A stretch of 64,000 bases of DNA from Oreocharis arfaki (Eukaryota; Chordata; Aves; Passeriformes; Paramythiidae), in the NCBI GenBank assembly GCA_013398015.1, contig VZRR01009809.1:1-64000 (forward strand), in the 5' to 3' direction. The notes under the pieces are model-generated. The model saw only the letters and a program-made list of their open reading frames with translations. It was not told where the DNA came from and searched no databases. A program made the position numbers and the translations under genes. Shown here piece by piece: positions 9,531-21,500 of this stretch; positions within the stretch are counted from its first letter, which is position 1; each line of letters opens with the position of its first letter.

Positions 9531-12500
9531 ATGTCTCTGCTGGACATGAGTGAGTTTGGGGAGGCTGCTCCGTACCTCCGGAAAAGCTACACGGAGCAGC
9601 TGAAGCTTCAGACAATCCCGTTCGATGGTAAGAGCCCCAGGCACAGCCCCGTGTGTGTCCCCGAGGCAGCCCCTCTGCCATGGCTCTCTCAGGAGCCCTC
9701 CCTGCCCCTTTCCCTGTGCTGCTCCTCAAGGCATCACAGGCACTGCAGAATTCTCGCAGCACCCTGGAGCACAGGAAGATCTCAAAAGTGGGGAAAGTAG
9801 GCTTTAGACTTTCCCCTGGTTTGCTGAGGTGTGGGTAGAGGTGATCCTTCATCTCCCCCAACCCTGAGGGGCAGGAGGGCTGAGGGAGATGGGCTGAGGG
9901 TCTGGTCTCAAACCTTCTGCAGCTCTGTTTCATTTCAGAGGTGTCCTCCCTGTCCCAGCCACCCCATTTTTCCATGGCTTGTTATGCTCAGGCTCCAGGG
10001 CCCAACTTGCTCCTCTCAGTTGGGCAATCAGGGGGAATTTTGCTTCCTCACACTGTACTTTCTCCATGACAGTCTGAGTGCAGGCACACATGAAGCAGCA
10101 GAATTCTGTCGGGCTAGACTAGACTCCAGCACAGTAAACAGCTGCCAAACACAAGGAAGGCAAAAAAAATCCCAGCTCCTATGACCAAGAACGTAGGAAG
10201 GAAAAATCACTGTCCTTACACATTATCGAACTGCATTCGTGTGGCTTTCAGTTGACAATTTCAAATAGTCTCCTACATTTCAACCTGTATTATGTCTCCT
10301 TTCCTTTCCCCTTTCCTTTCTTTTCCTTCTTCCATTTCTCCTCCAGGAAAGAAGAGAGCTTGGATCCCGGACGAGAAAGAAGCCTATATCGAAGTGGAAA
10401 TAAAAGAAAGCTCTGGTGGCAAAGTCACTGTGGAAACCAAAGATAAGGAAGTAAGCAAATACCTTTCCTTTTCTAAGGGAGAGCAACTGTGTGTGGAGGG
10501 GGGATACGTGTGACAAGATCACGTCTGAGGCCGTGAGCTCTTGCTGATAACCCTGTGCCGCCGATCAGTCGTGCCCCGGGGGGACACACACGGCAGTGTC
10601 AGCACACGTAGGCCAGTTACTTGCCAAGAGCGGCCCCAGTTCAGCATCTCCCATCGAGGGGTTGCTGTCACAGCCGGGGTATCCTGCGGGACACACCGAG
10701 GGCACGGTGGGGCTGGCCCAGCACAGCTCCCGGATGGGAAAGCACCCACCAGCACAGCCCTTTGTGATGCTGAACCAGTGCCCGGCTCATGCCGAGGGCT
10801 GAAACAACAGGTAAGAGGCCAATTAGCCAATTCCTGCTCGTTTTAGCCCGGATTTGCAGTGGGGTGTGCTGTTGGGAGGACAGGCTGTGTCGGGTGGTGA
10901 GGCTCCAGCTTTCCAGCAGCGGGAGGGAGGCAAAGCAAACAAGGACCAGCTGGTATTTGTCAAGATAATATCCAGTGCAATTAGCTGCAAATGAGCTTAA
11001 TTAATATTCCTTTCTTGGCTATGGGAGTCTCATGGCCGTGCAACTTCCCTGCAGAGCAGACTCACACTGATATGAAACTGGGAAAACGAACAAGGACCTC
11101 ACCAGGCAGTAGATGATAGACTTCATTATTTCTATTTCCTCTCTAGTCAGGATGGCACTAGGAAGGGTTTGCGCCTGCCAAATGTGAAAAAAATATATGT
11201 AATTGTCTTTGAAAAGTGTTAAGGCTTTGAAAATATTTTTGTCTGAATTTTGGAAAGCAAGTAAAGAGATATGCCCTCTCCAAAGTAAAATTTATCATAG
11301 AGGAATTTTAAATTTTGAAAGTTAATTCTGATATTTAGAACATCTTCACATTCTGAGAACGGAGCAGTTTCCAAACCCTCTTTTGTTCTTTTTCAAGACC
11401 TCTTGAAACTGTCTTTTTAATGATTTGTCATGGATTTACAAAATCAGAAACTATATCAGCTTTCCCTGGATCAGCATTTCCAGCAGAAAGTTTCAAGAGA
11501 CATAAAGCCCACCCTTATCCTGTGTACCCTTCTGCTTTTAACACCTGACGCCTTTTAACACCACGCACTTCATCTTCACCCGTAAAAAAGATAAACCTCT
11601 GAAAGATTTCATTTAATCTTTATTAACAAGACCATTTGCTAAATCCAGCTTCTCCCATCCAGGCCAGATACGTAATGTGATAGTTTCCCCATGCTTGGTC
11701 TCGTGGGATTAAATAAATCCAGTTTTAAGTGATGGGGTACAGGCTTCAGCTGTTTGCCCAAATAACCAGGGATCTCTTGGAGCAAAAGGCTGCACTGCCA
11801 CGGGCTTTTAGGCTCGGAAGTAGAACACAGGAAGGGGGTGTCAAGCACATTGTGGGGGAACAACTTGGTGTCCCCCAGCTTGGACCTCTTCTGTCAGGCT
11901 CAGCCACAGCCCCTCTCCCTGAGGAAGGAACAAGCTGGGCTTGCTTGTCCCAGCTGGGCTTTGTGGCCGGGTGCTCGTGGGGCTCCCCTGGGCCTTTCAC
12001 CCCAAAGCGGCGGGCAGCCCTGTCGGGATGACAGTAGGCACTGGGGCCAAGGCTGTCCCCAGCACGGGACTGTCAGGATGTCCTTCCACGTGGCAGGTTT
12101 TGGGGCAGAGAGTGTTCGGTGGCTCTGACGTGTCCCCCCTCCTCTGACAGACACGGGTGGTGAAGGAGGACGAGGTGCAGCCCACGAACCCCCCCAAGTT
12201 TGACATGATTGAGGACATGGCCATGCTGACACACCTCAACGAGGCCTCTGTGCTCTACAACCTGAAGCGCCGCTACTCCCACTGGATGATCTACGTAAGG
12301 CCCTGGGCTGGGGAGGTGAGGGGGCACTGGGACACCCCCATCCCTCATCCACCCGTTCTCCCCCTGCAGACCTACTCCGGGCTCTTCTGTGTCACCATCA
12401 ACCCCTACAAGTGGCTGCCCGTGTACACGGCGCCTGTGGTGGCAGCCTACAAGGGCAAGCGGCGCTCGGAGGCACCGCCGCACATCTACTCCATCGCCGA

Positions 12501-15500
12501 CAACGCCTACAACGACATGCTGCGCAGTAAGCCCTGCCCTGGGGGACCCCAAACGGAGGAGCCCGGGCTCTTGGGACAGGGGTGAGGTGGGCAGCGCTGC
12601 CCTAATGCCGGCTCCTTCTCTTCCAGACCGTGAAAACCAGTCCATGCTCATCACGTAAGTGCCCCTCCATCCCCTCGCCCTGCCCAGCCCCTCTGTGAGC
12701 AGTCGAGACCCCCGTGCCCTGCTCCCCGGATGGGCACCCAGTGCCCAGAGGAGCCCCCCCGGCAGTGCCCCCCCTACCCCGGCAGCTGTCACCCTTCCCG
12801 CCCAGGCTGCCGCCGCCACCGTGCCAGGTGACAAAGCCCCGCGCGGGCCGGGCTCCCCCGCACCCCGACAGCTGCGGGAGCTGCCGTGGGGCGCCCCGAG
12901 CACCGGCACCCTCCCCGGAGCGAGGGGAAAGCAGAGATGGAGGCCAAGGCCGGAGGGAGAAGGTGGCCGGAGGGGCGGCGGCGGGGGAGGAGGGTGACGT
13001 GGGAGGGTGGAGGCCAGGTTGATTTCAAGTGACATATAGATAAGGGCTATATAAAGGACTCTAAAGGACCCTTCGCCGCTGCCAGGAGCCACGGACATTT
13101 TTAGCCTCGGCCATGGCCTAATTAGGAAAGGCAGGGGCTGCGGAGAGATGCTTGGCGCGTGTCCGGTGGCGGCTCCGCTGCCCGCTCCCCCCGGCTCTTT
13201 GTGATCTGGGATTACAATGGGAGAGCGGCTCGCTAACTATAGGGATGAGCTCAGCGGGGCCCGCCAGCCCCCCGCAGCCCACAGCGGGCACGATCCACCC
13301 CGGCGCGGTGCCGCTGCCATCTCCGAGATGCCCCAACAAAGCCGGGCGTGCTGAACGCGGCCGTGGGCGAGGCCGGTCCCCGCTGATCCCGGACAGCTGC
13401 AGCCCCGCGGCTTTGGCCAGGGCTGCCAGTGGGCAGCTGAGCCCCCGCGGCACCTCCGCGAGCTGGGCAGGGCCCGGGCTGGCAGCCGGGGGGACACGGA
13501 CAGCCTGGAGCTCGCTGTCGCTCCAAAGGCAGGCCCTAAAGACAAGCACGTACCCCGCCAGGCCGGGGGATTGAGAGCTCCAGCCCCTCCATCCCTCTGA
13601 GACTTCTCCCGTGCCGGGGCGCAGCCCGGCAGGGTGGCTGTGATGAGTTGTGCCTGTTTTTTGCCTCATGCCCTTGATCTGTGTATTTCTGTTGCTCTAA
13701 GCGGAGAATCTGGTGCTGGTAAGACTGTAAACACCAAGCGGGTCATTCAGTACTTTGCCATTGTCGCAGCCTTGGGCGACACACCGGGCAAGAAAGTAGT
13801 AAGACCTTCTTTTGAAACAAGTTCTTGTTGTTTTCTTCCTTTCTTTCTTTGTTTAAATTTTTCCCCCCTCCTTCCCCTTTCTTCTTACTTTTTCTTCCCC
13901 AACTTTTTGCGTTTGGAAACGTGTTTTGGTCTGCCCCACCCAGGGCTTGGCTTTTCCCTGACTTTTGAACAAGCAAGGCTTGAAATTATTCTGCTCAAGG
14001 GGAAATGGATTTTCTTTTTTTATGTGGCTGCTCAACCTGCGCAGCCTGGAAGAGGTGCTTTAGTTGTTCTCCTTCTCTTCTCTTCCTCCTTCAACACCCC
14101 AGTGATCTTCTTAAGGAGCATTAAAGGGATGAAGTAAACCTTCCATTTCCCACCTTGCCTCTTTTAAGCCTTGCTTTTCAGCATTTTCTCCTTTTTTTTC
14201 CCTCCATTTTTTAATTTTGACCCTTTTCTACCTTGTGCTTTTCTTGCTCTTGTTTTGATTCTTGCTTTTCTTTGGTGCTGGTGATTTTTGAGCTGCCCTT
14301 GCAATTGCTTATTTCTTCTGGATACCTCGAGGCTCCAGCCTGCTTTCCCTTCATGGAAGCAAACTGGCTGCTTTAGGTATCACACAAGCAATACTTCAGC
14401 ATTATTTTCTTTCCTCTTCTTTGAGTTTGAATTTAACTGTTCTTGCTTTTTGATGCATTTCTTTATTTTCTTGAGCTAATCTATTTAACAACTTTTTGGC
14501 CTCCCCTATAAAGTTTAATCCTCCCAGGTTTTTTTTCTTGGACCTTTTTTGGCACTAAATGGTCATGCCCTGCTTTTCTGACCATGCTTCTTGTGGTTCT
14601 TGCCTGACTTTTCTGGATTTCTAAAGACAATTTTCTCTCCTTTCTCTAGGCAGCTCTTGCCACTAAAACTGGGGTAAGTGTTGTGGACTCTTTAATGCTG
14701 AGGACAGAGTTCTGCTGCTCCACGGATCTATGATGGGGTGATGTGTGAGGCCTCTGCCTTTGGTCTGGGAGCAGCACCTGGGCAGTGTTTAGTTCCCCAC
14801 TTGGCTTTGTATCTCCTCCCTTCCCATAGCTGGAAGCTTTGTTGTTTCATCTCTTGGTGTCTTTCTGCGTTTCTGCCTCCAACCTCTCCATGAAGGGATA
14901 ATTACTCCTCAAACATTCGTTTCTGTCCAGTGTTTGCCTGGGGATGGTGTGGGCTTCTCCAAAGGTGAGGTGAGGCCTCCACTCTCTGAAGATCCTCTTC
15001 AGCCTCAAAGCCCAGCTGAGGGTGGTGGTGCTGAGGGGCAGAAGACCCTTTTTGCCACAGGCAGCCCCGTGCTCTTGCTTCAGACCAGTGCCCTGCTGGT
15101 GCCCAGACTTGCCACCCTCTGCAAAGCCCCAGACTGGCTCTGCCCACCACTGCAGGCAGCTGATGTCCTTCTCTGAGGGACATTTCTGAGGCGTTTGCTC
15201 CGAGGAAACCCAGCAAAGGTTCAGCCCCTGGGGCTCCCAGCACCCCAAGGGCTCGGTTACACATCCTTGTCCCTTGATTTCTCTGAGCCTTTAGCTGGTG
15301 CACACCCTGGCTGAGAGATGTTTATCATCACATGAGTGACCACTTGGACAAACTCAGAGTGAGACAGCTCAGGAGCTGAATCTGTGGGTCTTAGGGCTGC
15401 CCTCACTGAATCTCACAGGCCAGGTAATTTGAGGCTGAATTTAGAGATAAGAGATCAAGGGATTCTCAGGTGATAGTGTGTTGATAACTGATTCACAGCT

Positions 15501-18500
15501 GCTTTCTGTCTCTTTTGCCCTTCAAAAACCTGGAGCTGCAGAGGTGGGGAGCAGCTGTGGTTCCAGCACTGGAAAGAGAGGGTGGCTCTGGGTGGCAGAG
15601 CCCAGAGCTGGTGTTCCCCACCTAAGGAAAGCCCTGAGGATTGTAATGTGTCAGAGCATGGGTAAAAACTCCCATGAAAAATCCTGCAGGTGCCTGTGCA
15701 ACCAGACTCTCTTGCTGGGGTCAAACTCCACCATCCTTCATGTGGTTTGGTGCTGATCTCTTGCTCCTCTCCTCAAATTTTTGCCCTGCTTGACCTGCAT
15801 TAGGCAGAGGCTGTCTCTTTATCTTTGAACAGAAAAACACATGGAAAAACAAGGTTAGGAGAGGATTAATCTTAGGGCTTGCTCAGGAGAGCTGCAGTAT
15901 GCCCAGCAGATCCTGCCAGCTGGGACCTGTGGTGTATTCCCATCACACTGAGACCCTGCCATGCATGTTGTTGGGGCAGGGAGCTCTTGTTTCGCCACAT
16001 GCTGTTGATGTGAACTGTCCAAGACTTTGGTTTGGTGGAAGAGGAAATGCCTGATGTTAGAGAAATGATTCAGACTGTTGTGGTGACAGCACGAGCTTGC
16101 TCTTGGTTTACCTATTGTAGCTCCTAAGGAAGGACTTCTGTGTGCAGAGGGGACAGCAGCCTGGGTGTCCAGAGGAACCAGTTTAGGCAAGGAGGAGCCC
16201 ACAGAGAGCACTGCTGCAAGCCCCAGGTCTGCTGATCTCTAGACTGAGCTGCATTGCCCGGGCACACCAGGAGATGCCTCGGGAGCAGCAGGTCTCAAGG
16301 ACAGCTCAGGAGTGCAGCAAGGAGCCCCTGGCACTGCCCCGTGTTCTTGCTTACAGATCCCCTCTGGCTCTGGGGGACCTCACCCATCCTTTGGCTTTGT
16401 GTTCCAGGGCACCCTCGAGGATCAGATCATCGAGGCTAACCCAGCCATGGAAGCTTTTGGCAATGCCAAAACCATAAGAAACGACAACTCCTCGCGTTTT
16501 GTGAGTGCCTCAGCGGGGCTGGGCGCACGGCGGGGGGCACTGTGGGTTGGTGCAGGGCGAGCCACGGGCACGTAGCAGGGATCTGCTTCCTGCTGGGACT
16601 GGGCTGCCAGGGCCGAGTTCTTCTGGTTACATCAGTGCAGTAAATGGTGGCCAGCACGAATGGCCCTGGTGTCACAGCCCGTGGCTGGAGAGACATCCCT
16701 GGCAGGACCAGAGCTGAGAGGGACAGTGAGCACAGCCTGGAGTGCTCTGGGACACACAGGCATGTCCCATCTTGGGAGCAGCATCGTTTTTGCTAAGCCC
16801 AGCCTGGCTCTGCTGTGGCTGCGGAGCTCCTGTGCCTTGGAGAGGAGGGAGGCACTGCTGGGGGAGCCCCTGAGGCCAGCACAGAGCAGGGACTGCGGGC
16901 AGGCTCAGTGTCACAGCGCCCTGCAGGAGTGCTTAGTGGTAAGAATAGGCCTGAGGACACGGGTTTATCTGCTGTCAGTGAAATTTCTGCCTGCCTGGTA
17001 TTTAAACCCTTGGGCAATGCTGTTTGAGCTTCTGCACGTTACAAACCAGAGAACTTCACCCTTTCCAGAGCCCAGTAACTTGCCTGGCATCAGCAGAAGC
17101 TCAAGGAGCAGGAAATTAATTCAGTTTCTAGGGGCTGTTCAGAATTGTACCTCTGTAGCCGAGGCCAGCACTTACCTCCTGTGTGTGTTCTCAGGGCAAG
17201 TTCATCCGGATCCACTTTGGTCCCTCAGGGAAATTGGCCTCTGCAGACATTGACATCTGTGAGTAGCTGCCCTGGGGAGGGAATTCATCCCACTGCTTGT
17301 GCTCAGCTCCAGGAGGGAACAAGCCCTCCTCCAACCCCTCTGCCCTACTTCATTCTAGATCTTCTGGAAAAATCCAGAGTGATTTTCCAGCAACCCAAGG
17401 AGCGAAGCTACCACATCTTCTACCAGATCCTCTCTGGGAAGAAACCAGAGCTTCAAGGTGAGGCAGCCGAAGATGCACACAGCCCTTAGAGCAGGACAGC
17501 CTGAAAACAGCCCCAGCGAGCTCTGTTGTCAGCTTTGGGGTGCAGAGGAATGAGCAAAGCCAGCTCACCATGCAGGCTCTGCCCTTGAATGCTTTGCTAG
17601 CTGTGCAGGATCATAGGATTGGTGGATAATTCAGGGTGGAAGGGATTTCAAGAGGTCATCTAGCCCAGCCTCCATTATCCTCACGGGCTGAGAAGCCAGG
17701 CTAAACCCTTTCTGCCAGTGTGTAGGAGCAGAGGTCACTCAGGGTCTTTTTGCAAGGTGGGAGTGTGCTTTGCAGAGCTGCCTTGCACAGAGTCCTCCTG
17801 GGGTGGTGGGTACAGCACTGACCTCAGCATGTGCAGGCTGGAGATTTACTCATTTTGGGATAGAGGGAAGTGTTTTGCAGCCTCCTCTGAGCTCCTTCAG
17901 CCTCCCTAGTGAGATGGCCTGTTTCAGGTGAGCTTGGAAACAGCTGCACCGTTCTCTCAGGGCCTTGGTGTAGATTCCCAGGACAGCCCCACCTGATCTG
18001 AGTTTGTGCTGGGGCAGCCCTGTGCTCTGAGCAGCCTCCCCGTGCCGCATCACAGTCAGGAAGCCTTTCCCCACACAGAAGGATGGCTGGCACAGCCCCC
18101 TGGGATGGTCGGCTCTTGGTGAGGGCTCCTGAGCTTGGTGCTGAACAGCACCTTATTAGGCAGGTCTGAGAGAGCAGTAATCTTATCTGGAGTCACAAGG
18201 GCATGGTGGCCACTTCTAAATCAGTCTGCAGCCAGGCCGCATCCCAAGATAGCAAGCAGGAGGCAAGCACAGAAGAGGTGGACCCATGTGGGGACCTGCC
18301 TGTGCTGGAAGAGGCTGTTCCTCCCCCAGCTGGTGCCCTCTAGTTGAGGCTGGGGAAGCCTTCCTGCTCCATCTGTGTGCAGGGCTGTCCCTCTGCCCAG
18401 GGCTGTCCCTGCCAGGCTGGCCTCACCCTCTGCATGCCATCCCCCAACAGATATGCTGCTGCTGTCCCTCAACCCCTACGACTACCACTTCTGCTCCCAG

Positions 18501-21500
18501 GGGGTGACAACGGTGGACAACCTGGATGATGGCGAGGAGCTCATGGCCACAGATGTACGTGCACAGCTCAGGGGAGGGCACAGCCTCCTTCTGGGCAGCT
18601 CTGGGAGTGTGTCCTGGCCTTCTGTGTGTCCCTCTTTAAAGCTGGGAATTCCCTCTGGTTTATTGGCGGTGGTAGCAAACCTACAGGAAGGAGCAGGGTG
18701 ACTCTGGTCTCCACAAACAGCCTCATCCAGGCAGGGAAGGGAGGGTAATTCCCTGCATCAGGAAGGGCCTGTGGCACATGAGCACTTCCCATAGTGGCCA
18801 TGAGAAGGAAGATCCCAGAGTCATTAAATCTGGAAAAGACCCCTGAGATCACCCAGCCCAACCTGTGCCTGATCCCTACCTTGTCACCAGCCCAGAGCAC
18901 TGAGTGCCACGTCCAGTCCTTCTTTGGACACCTCCAGGGATGGGGACTCCACCATCTCCCTGGGCAGCCTCTTCCAATGCCTTACCACCCTTTCCAGGAA
19001 GAAATTCCTCCTGATGTCCAACCTGAACCTCTCCTGGCACAGCTTGAGGTTGTTTCCTCCCATCCTGTTCCTGTTCCCTGGGAGCAGAGCCCGACCACCC
19101 CTGGCTTCCCCCTCCTGTCTGGGAGCTGTAGAGATCAATCAGGTCTCCTCCTGAGCCCTCAGCTTGGAAAACCTCCTCCTTGTGGATGCCAGGCTAGTCC
19201 TTTTGCTTTCAAACAGGTCTTGTGGGAGCTGGAGCCACATTCAAACCCCATGGACAGGATTCCTGTGTTAGGTGCCCTCCAGAGAGGGCACCCTGCCCAG
19301 CCCCAGGACAGGGAGAGCACCTTAGGAGGCGGTGGGAGAAGGAACCAACCCTCACCTCAGCATGGTGAATTTGTTCTATCTCTACTGCTTTGTGTCTCCT
19401 CAGCACGCCATGGACATCCTGGGCTTCAGCAACGACGAGAAGTACGGCTCCTATAAAATAGTGGGGGCCATCATGCACTTTGGGAACATGAAGTTCAAGC
19501 AAAAGCAGCGGGAGGAGCAGGCAGAGGCTGACGGCACTGAAAGTGAGTGGGGCTCTGTGCTCCAGACCTGCCCAGCCTGGCTGGGCACTCCCATGCTGGG
19601 ATAGCTCCCCATGCCTGGCCTGTGGAGGTCAGGGACCCTGATCCCAAACACCCACCTGGTCCTGGGCCCTGCTGGGGGTGCACAAAGGGCTTCTCCTCGG
19701 GCAGGAATGTTTAGGACAGTCTCTCTGCAAGGGGGTCTCGTCTGCATCAGACACCTCAGCAGCATCACAGGGTGTCACACCCCAGCTGGGCTTCGTCTTG
19801 TACAGTCTCCTGCTGCTCTTCACCTCCTGCACTTCACTGGGCAGCATTCCCGGCAGGGCATCCACAGAGGGTGAGCCAGGCCGTGAGCAGGACCTGCTCG
19901 GCTCACAGCCTCCTGAAGAGCAGTTAGAGCAGCCCTGTCTAACACTTTTCCTGGTTTGTTGCTCAGGAAAATCCAGTGCAAATCACAGATCTAAGATCAG
20001 TTGGGATGCAGAGCAAACCTGAAGGGAGAGGGTGACTCTCCAGCATGTGCAAGGGTGAGAGGAGGGAGCTCTAGCCCTTCCTTGGAAGGTTTGAGTGGGG
20101 ATCCAGCGGAAATGACTACCTAGATCAGTCTGTGTTATGTGAACATTCACAAAGGGAAAGTTCTCTTTGCCTCAGGAATGGCAGCACAGGCTTTAGCTGC
20201 TACCTGGTAATTAATGGAGGTTTTGATCTGGCAGTGATTTCCCTACAGAGGTGATTTTTATAGCTACAATCTGCTATTAGGAATTTGTGAAAGACAATCA
20301 CCTCTCTTGTGGTCAGTTCAAATTCACTGCATGGAAATTCAAACTTCCACTGGAAAATGCATAGAGAACCACAGATTGAGAAGACTAAAACCTGATAAGC
20401 ACTTGATAAGGTGCAGCAGGTATCCAAACAGTAACTTCTCAGGCAGAAGGTTCAGACTTTAAAGCATCATAGACTATCCAAGATGGAAAATCACATTAGA
20501 CACTGGAGGAGACTCTGGAGCAGGTGGAAAAACTAGTGTGGTTAGCACTGATCATCATAAGAGCTGGTCATTTTTTATTTTGGTTCCTTTTCCCCTTCCC
20601 AGCCCCTCCTTGCGGGCTCCTCATGCCTTTGTGCTGCTTTCCAGGTGCTGACAAAGCTGCCTATCTCATGGGAATCAGCTCAGCTGACCTCATCAAGGGG
20701 CTGCTCCATCCTCGTGTGAAAGTGGGCAATGAGTACGTGACCAAAGGTCAGAACGTGGAGCAGGTGAGTGTGACAGGACGACAGGACACGTGTCCCCTGC
20801 TGGGGGGGGTGCTCAGGCCCACTGTGCTCTGCACGGGGCCATGGGTGCTTCAGTTCACTCTCTTGGGTGTAGGAGGAGACTCCAGAGCAGCAGGAGAAGG
20901 TGTATCCACAGTTCTTGGCTTTCAGCAGCAGGGAAAGTGGGTGGCAGAGCTGGCTGACAGCTTTGCACATTAACCAGGGCTGGAGATTCAGTGTAGTGTC
21001 TTTGAAATGTGGGCTAGATCCCAGCCAGAGGAGGTGCAGGCTCTATGGATCTGCTTCAGAAACAGTCACACTGCTGTGAGGAGTTCAGCCCTGAAAAGTA
21101 AAAAACTCATCTGAACTGTTCTGAACTGGGAGACTCAAATGCACCAAAAATGTGTCCTGTCAGATTCCGGCCACACCCCAGTTAGGAACCCAGACCTGGC
21201 CTGAATAGTGCAAGCCAGTCCTTGAGCACAATTCAAAAGGACCTCAGGAGCTGGTGTCTTATCCAAAGGGGCTGTAGACTCCTGCCAGGCACAAGGCTTC
21301 TGAAAATACCACTTTAAACTGAATTCATATCCTAAGACCTTGGAGGCAAGTTAGGCCAGGCAGGCAGGAACACACTTGTGAGGAATGTGAAAACCAATTT
21401 TGGAGCTTGTACTGTAGCCATAAACTCCTTGGATCTGTCTGTGTGCCAGGAGGAGCTCTCTGAGCCTCTGGCTCCTGCAGGAGCAGGGAGAAGCTCACTG

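Noticed and set aside
12073..13098. 341-codon open frame on the minus strand
   Set aside because: It is antisense to MYH7B exons 3-5 and the GC-rich intron 5. GC-rich DNA has few stop codons, and the product is Gly/Arg/Pro-rich without a recognisable domain.
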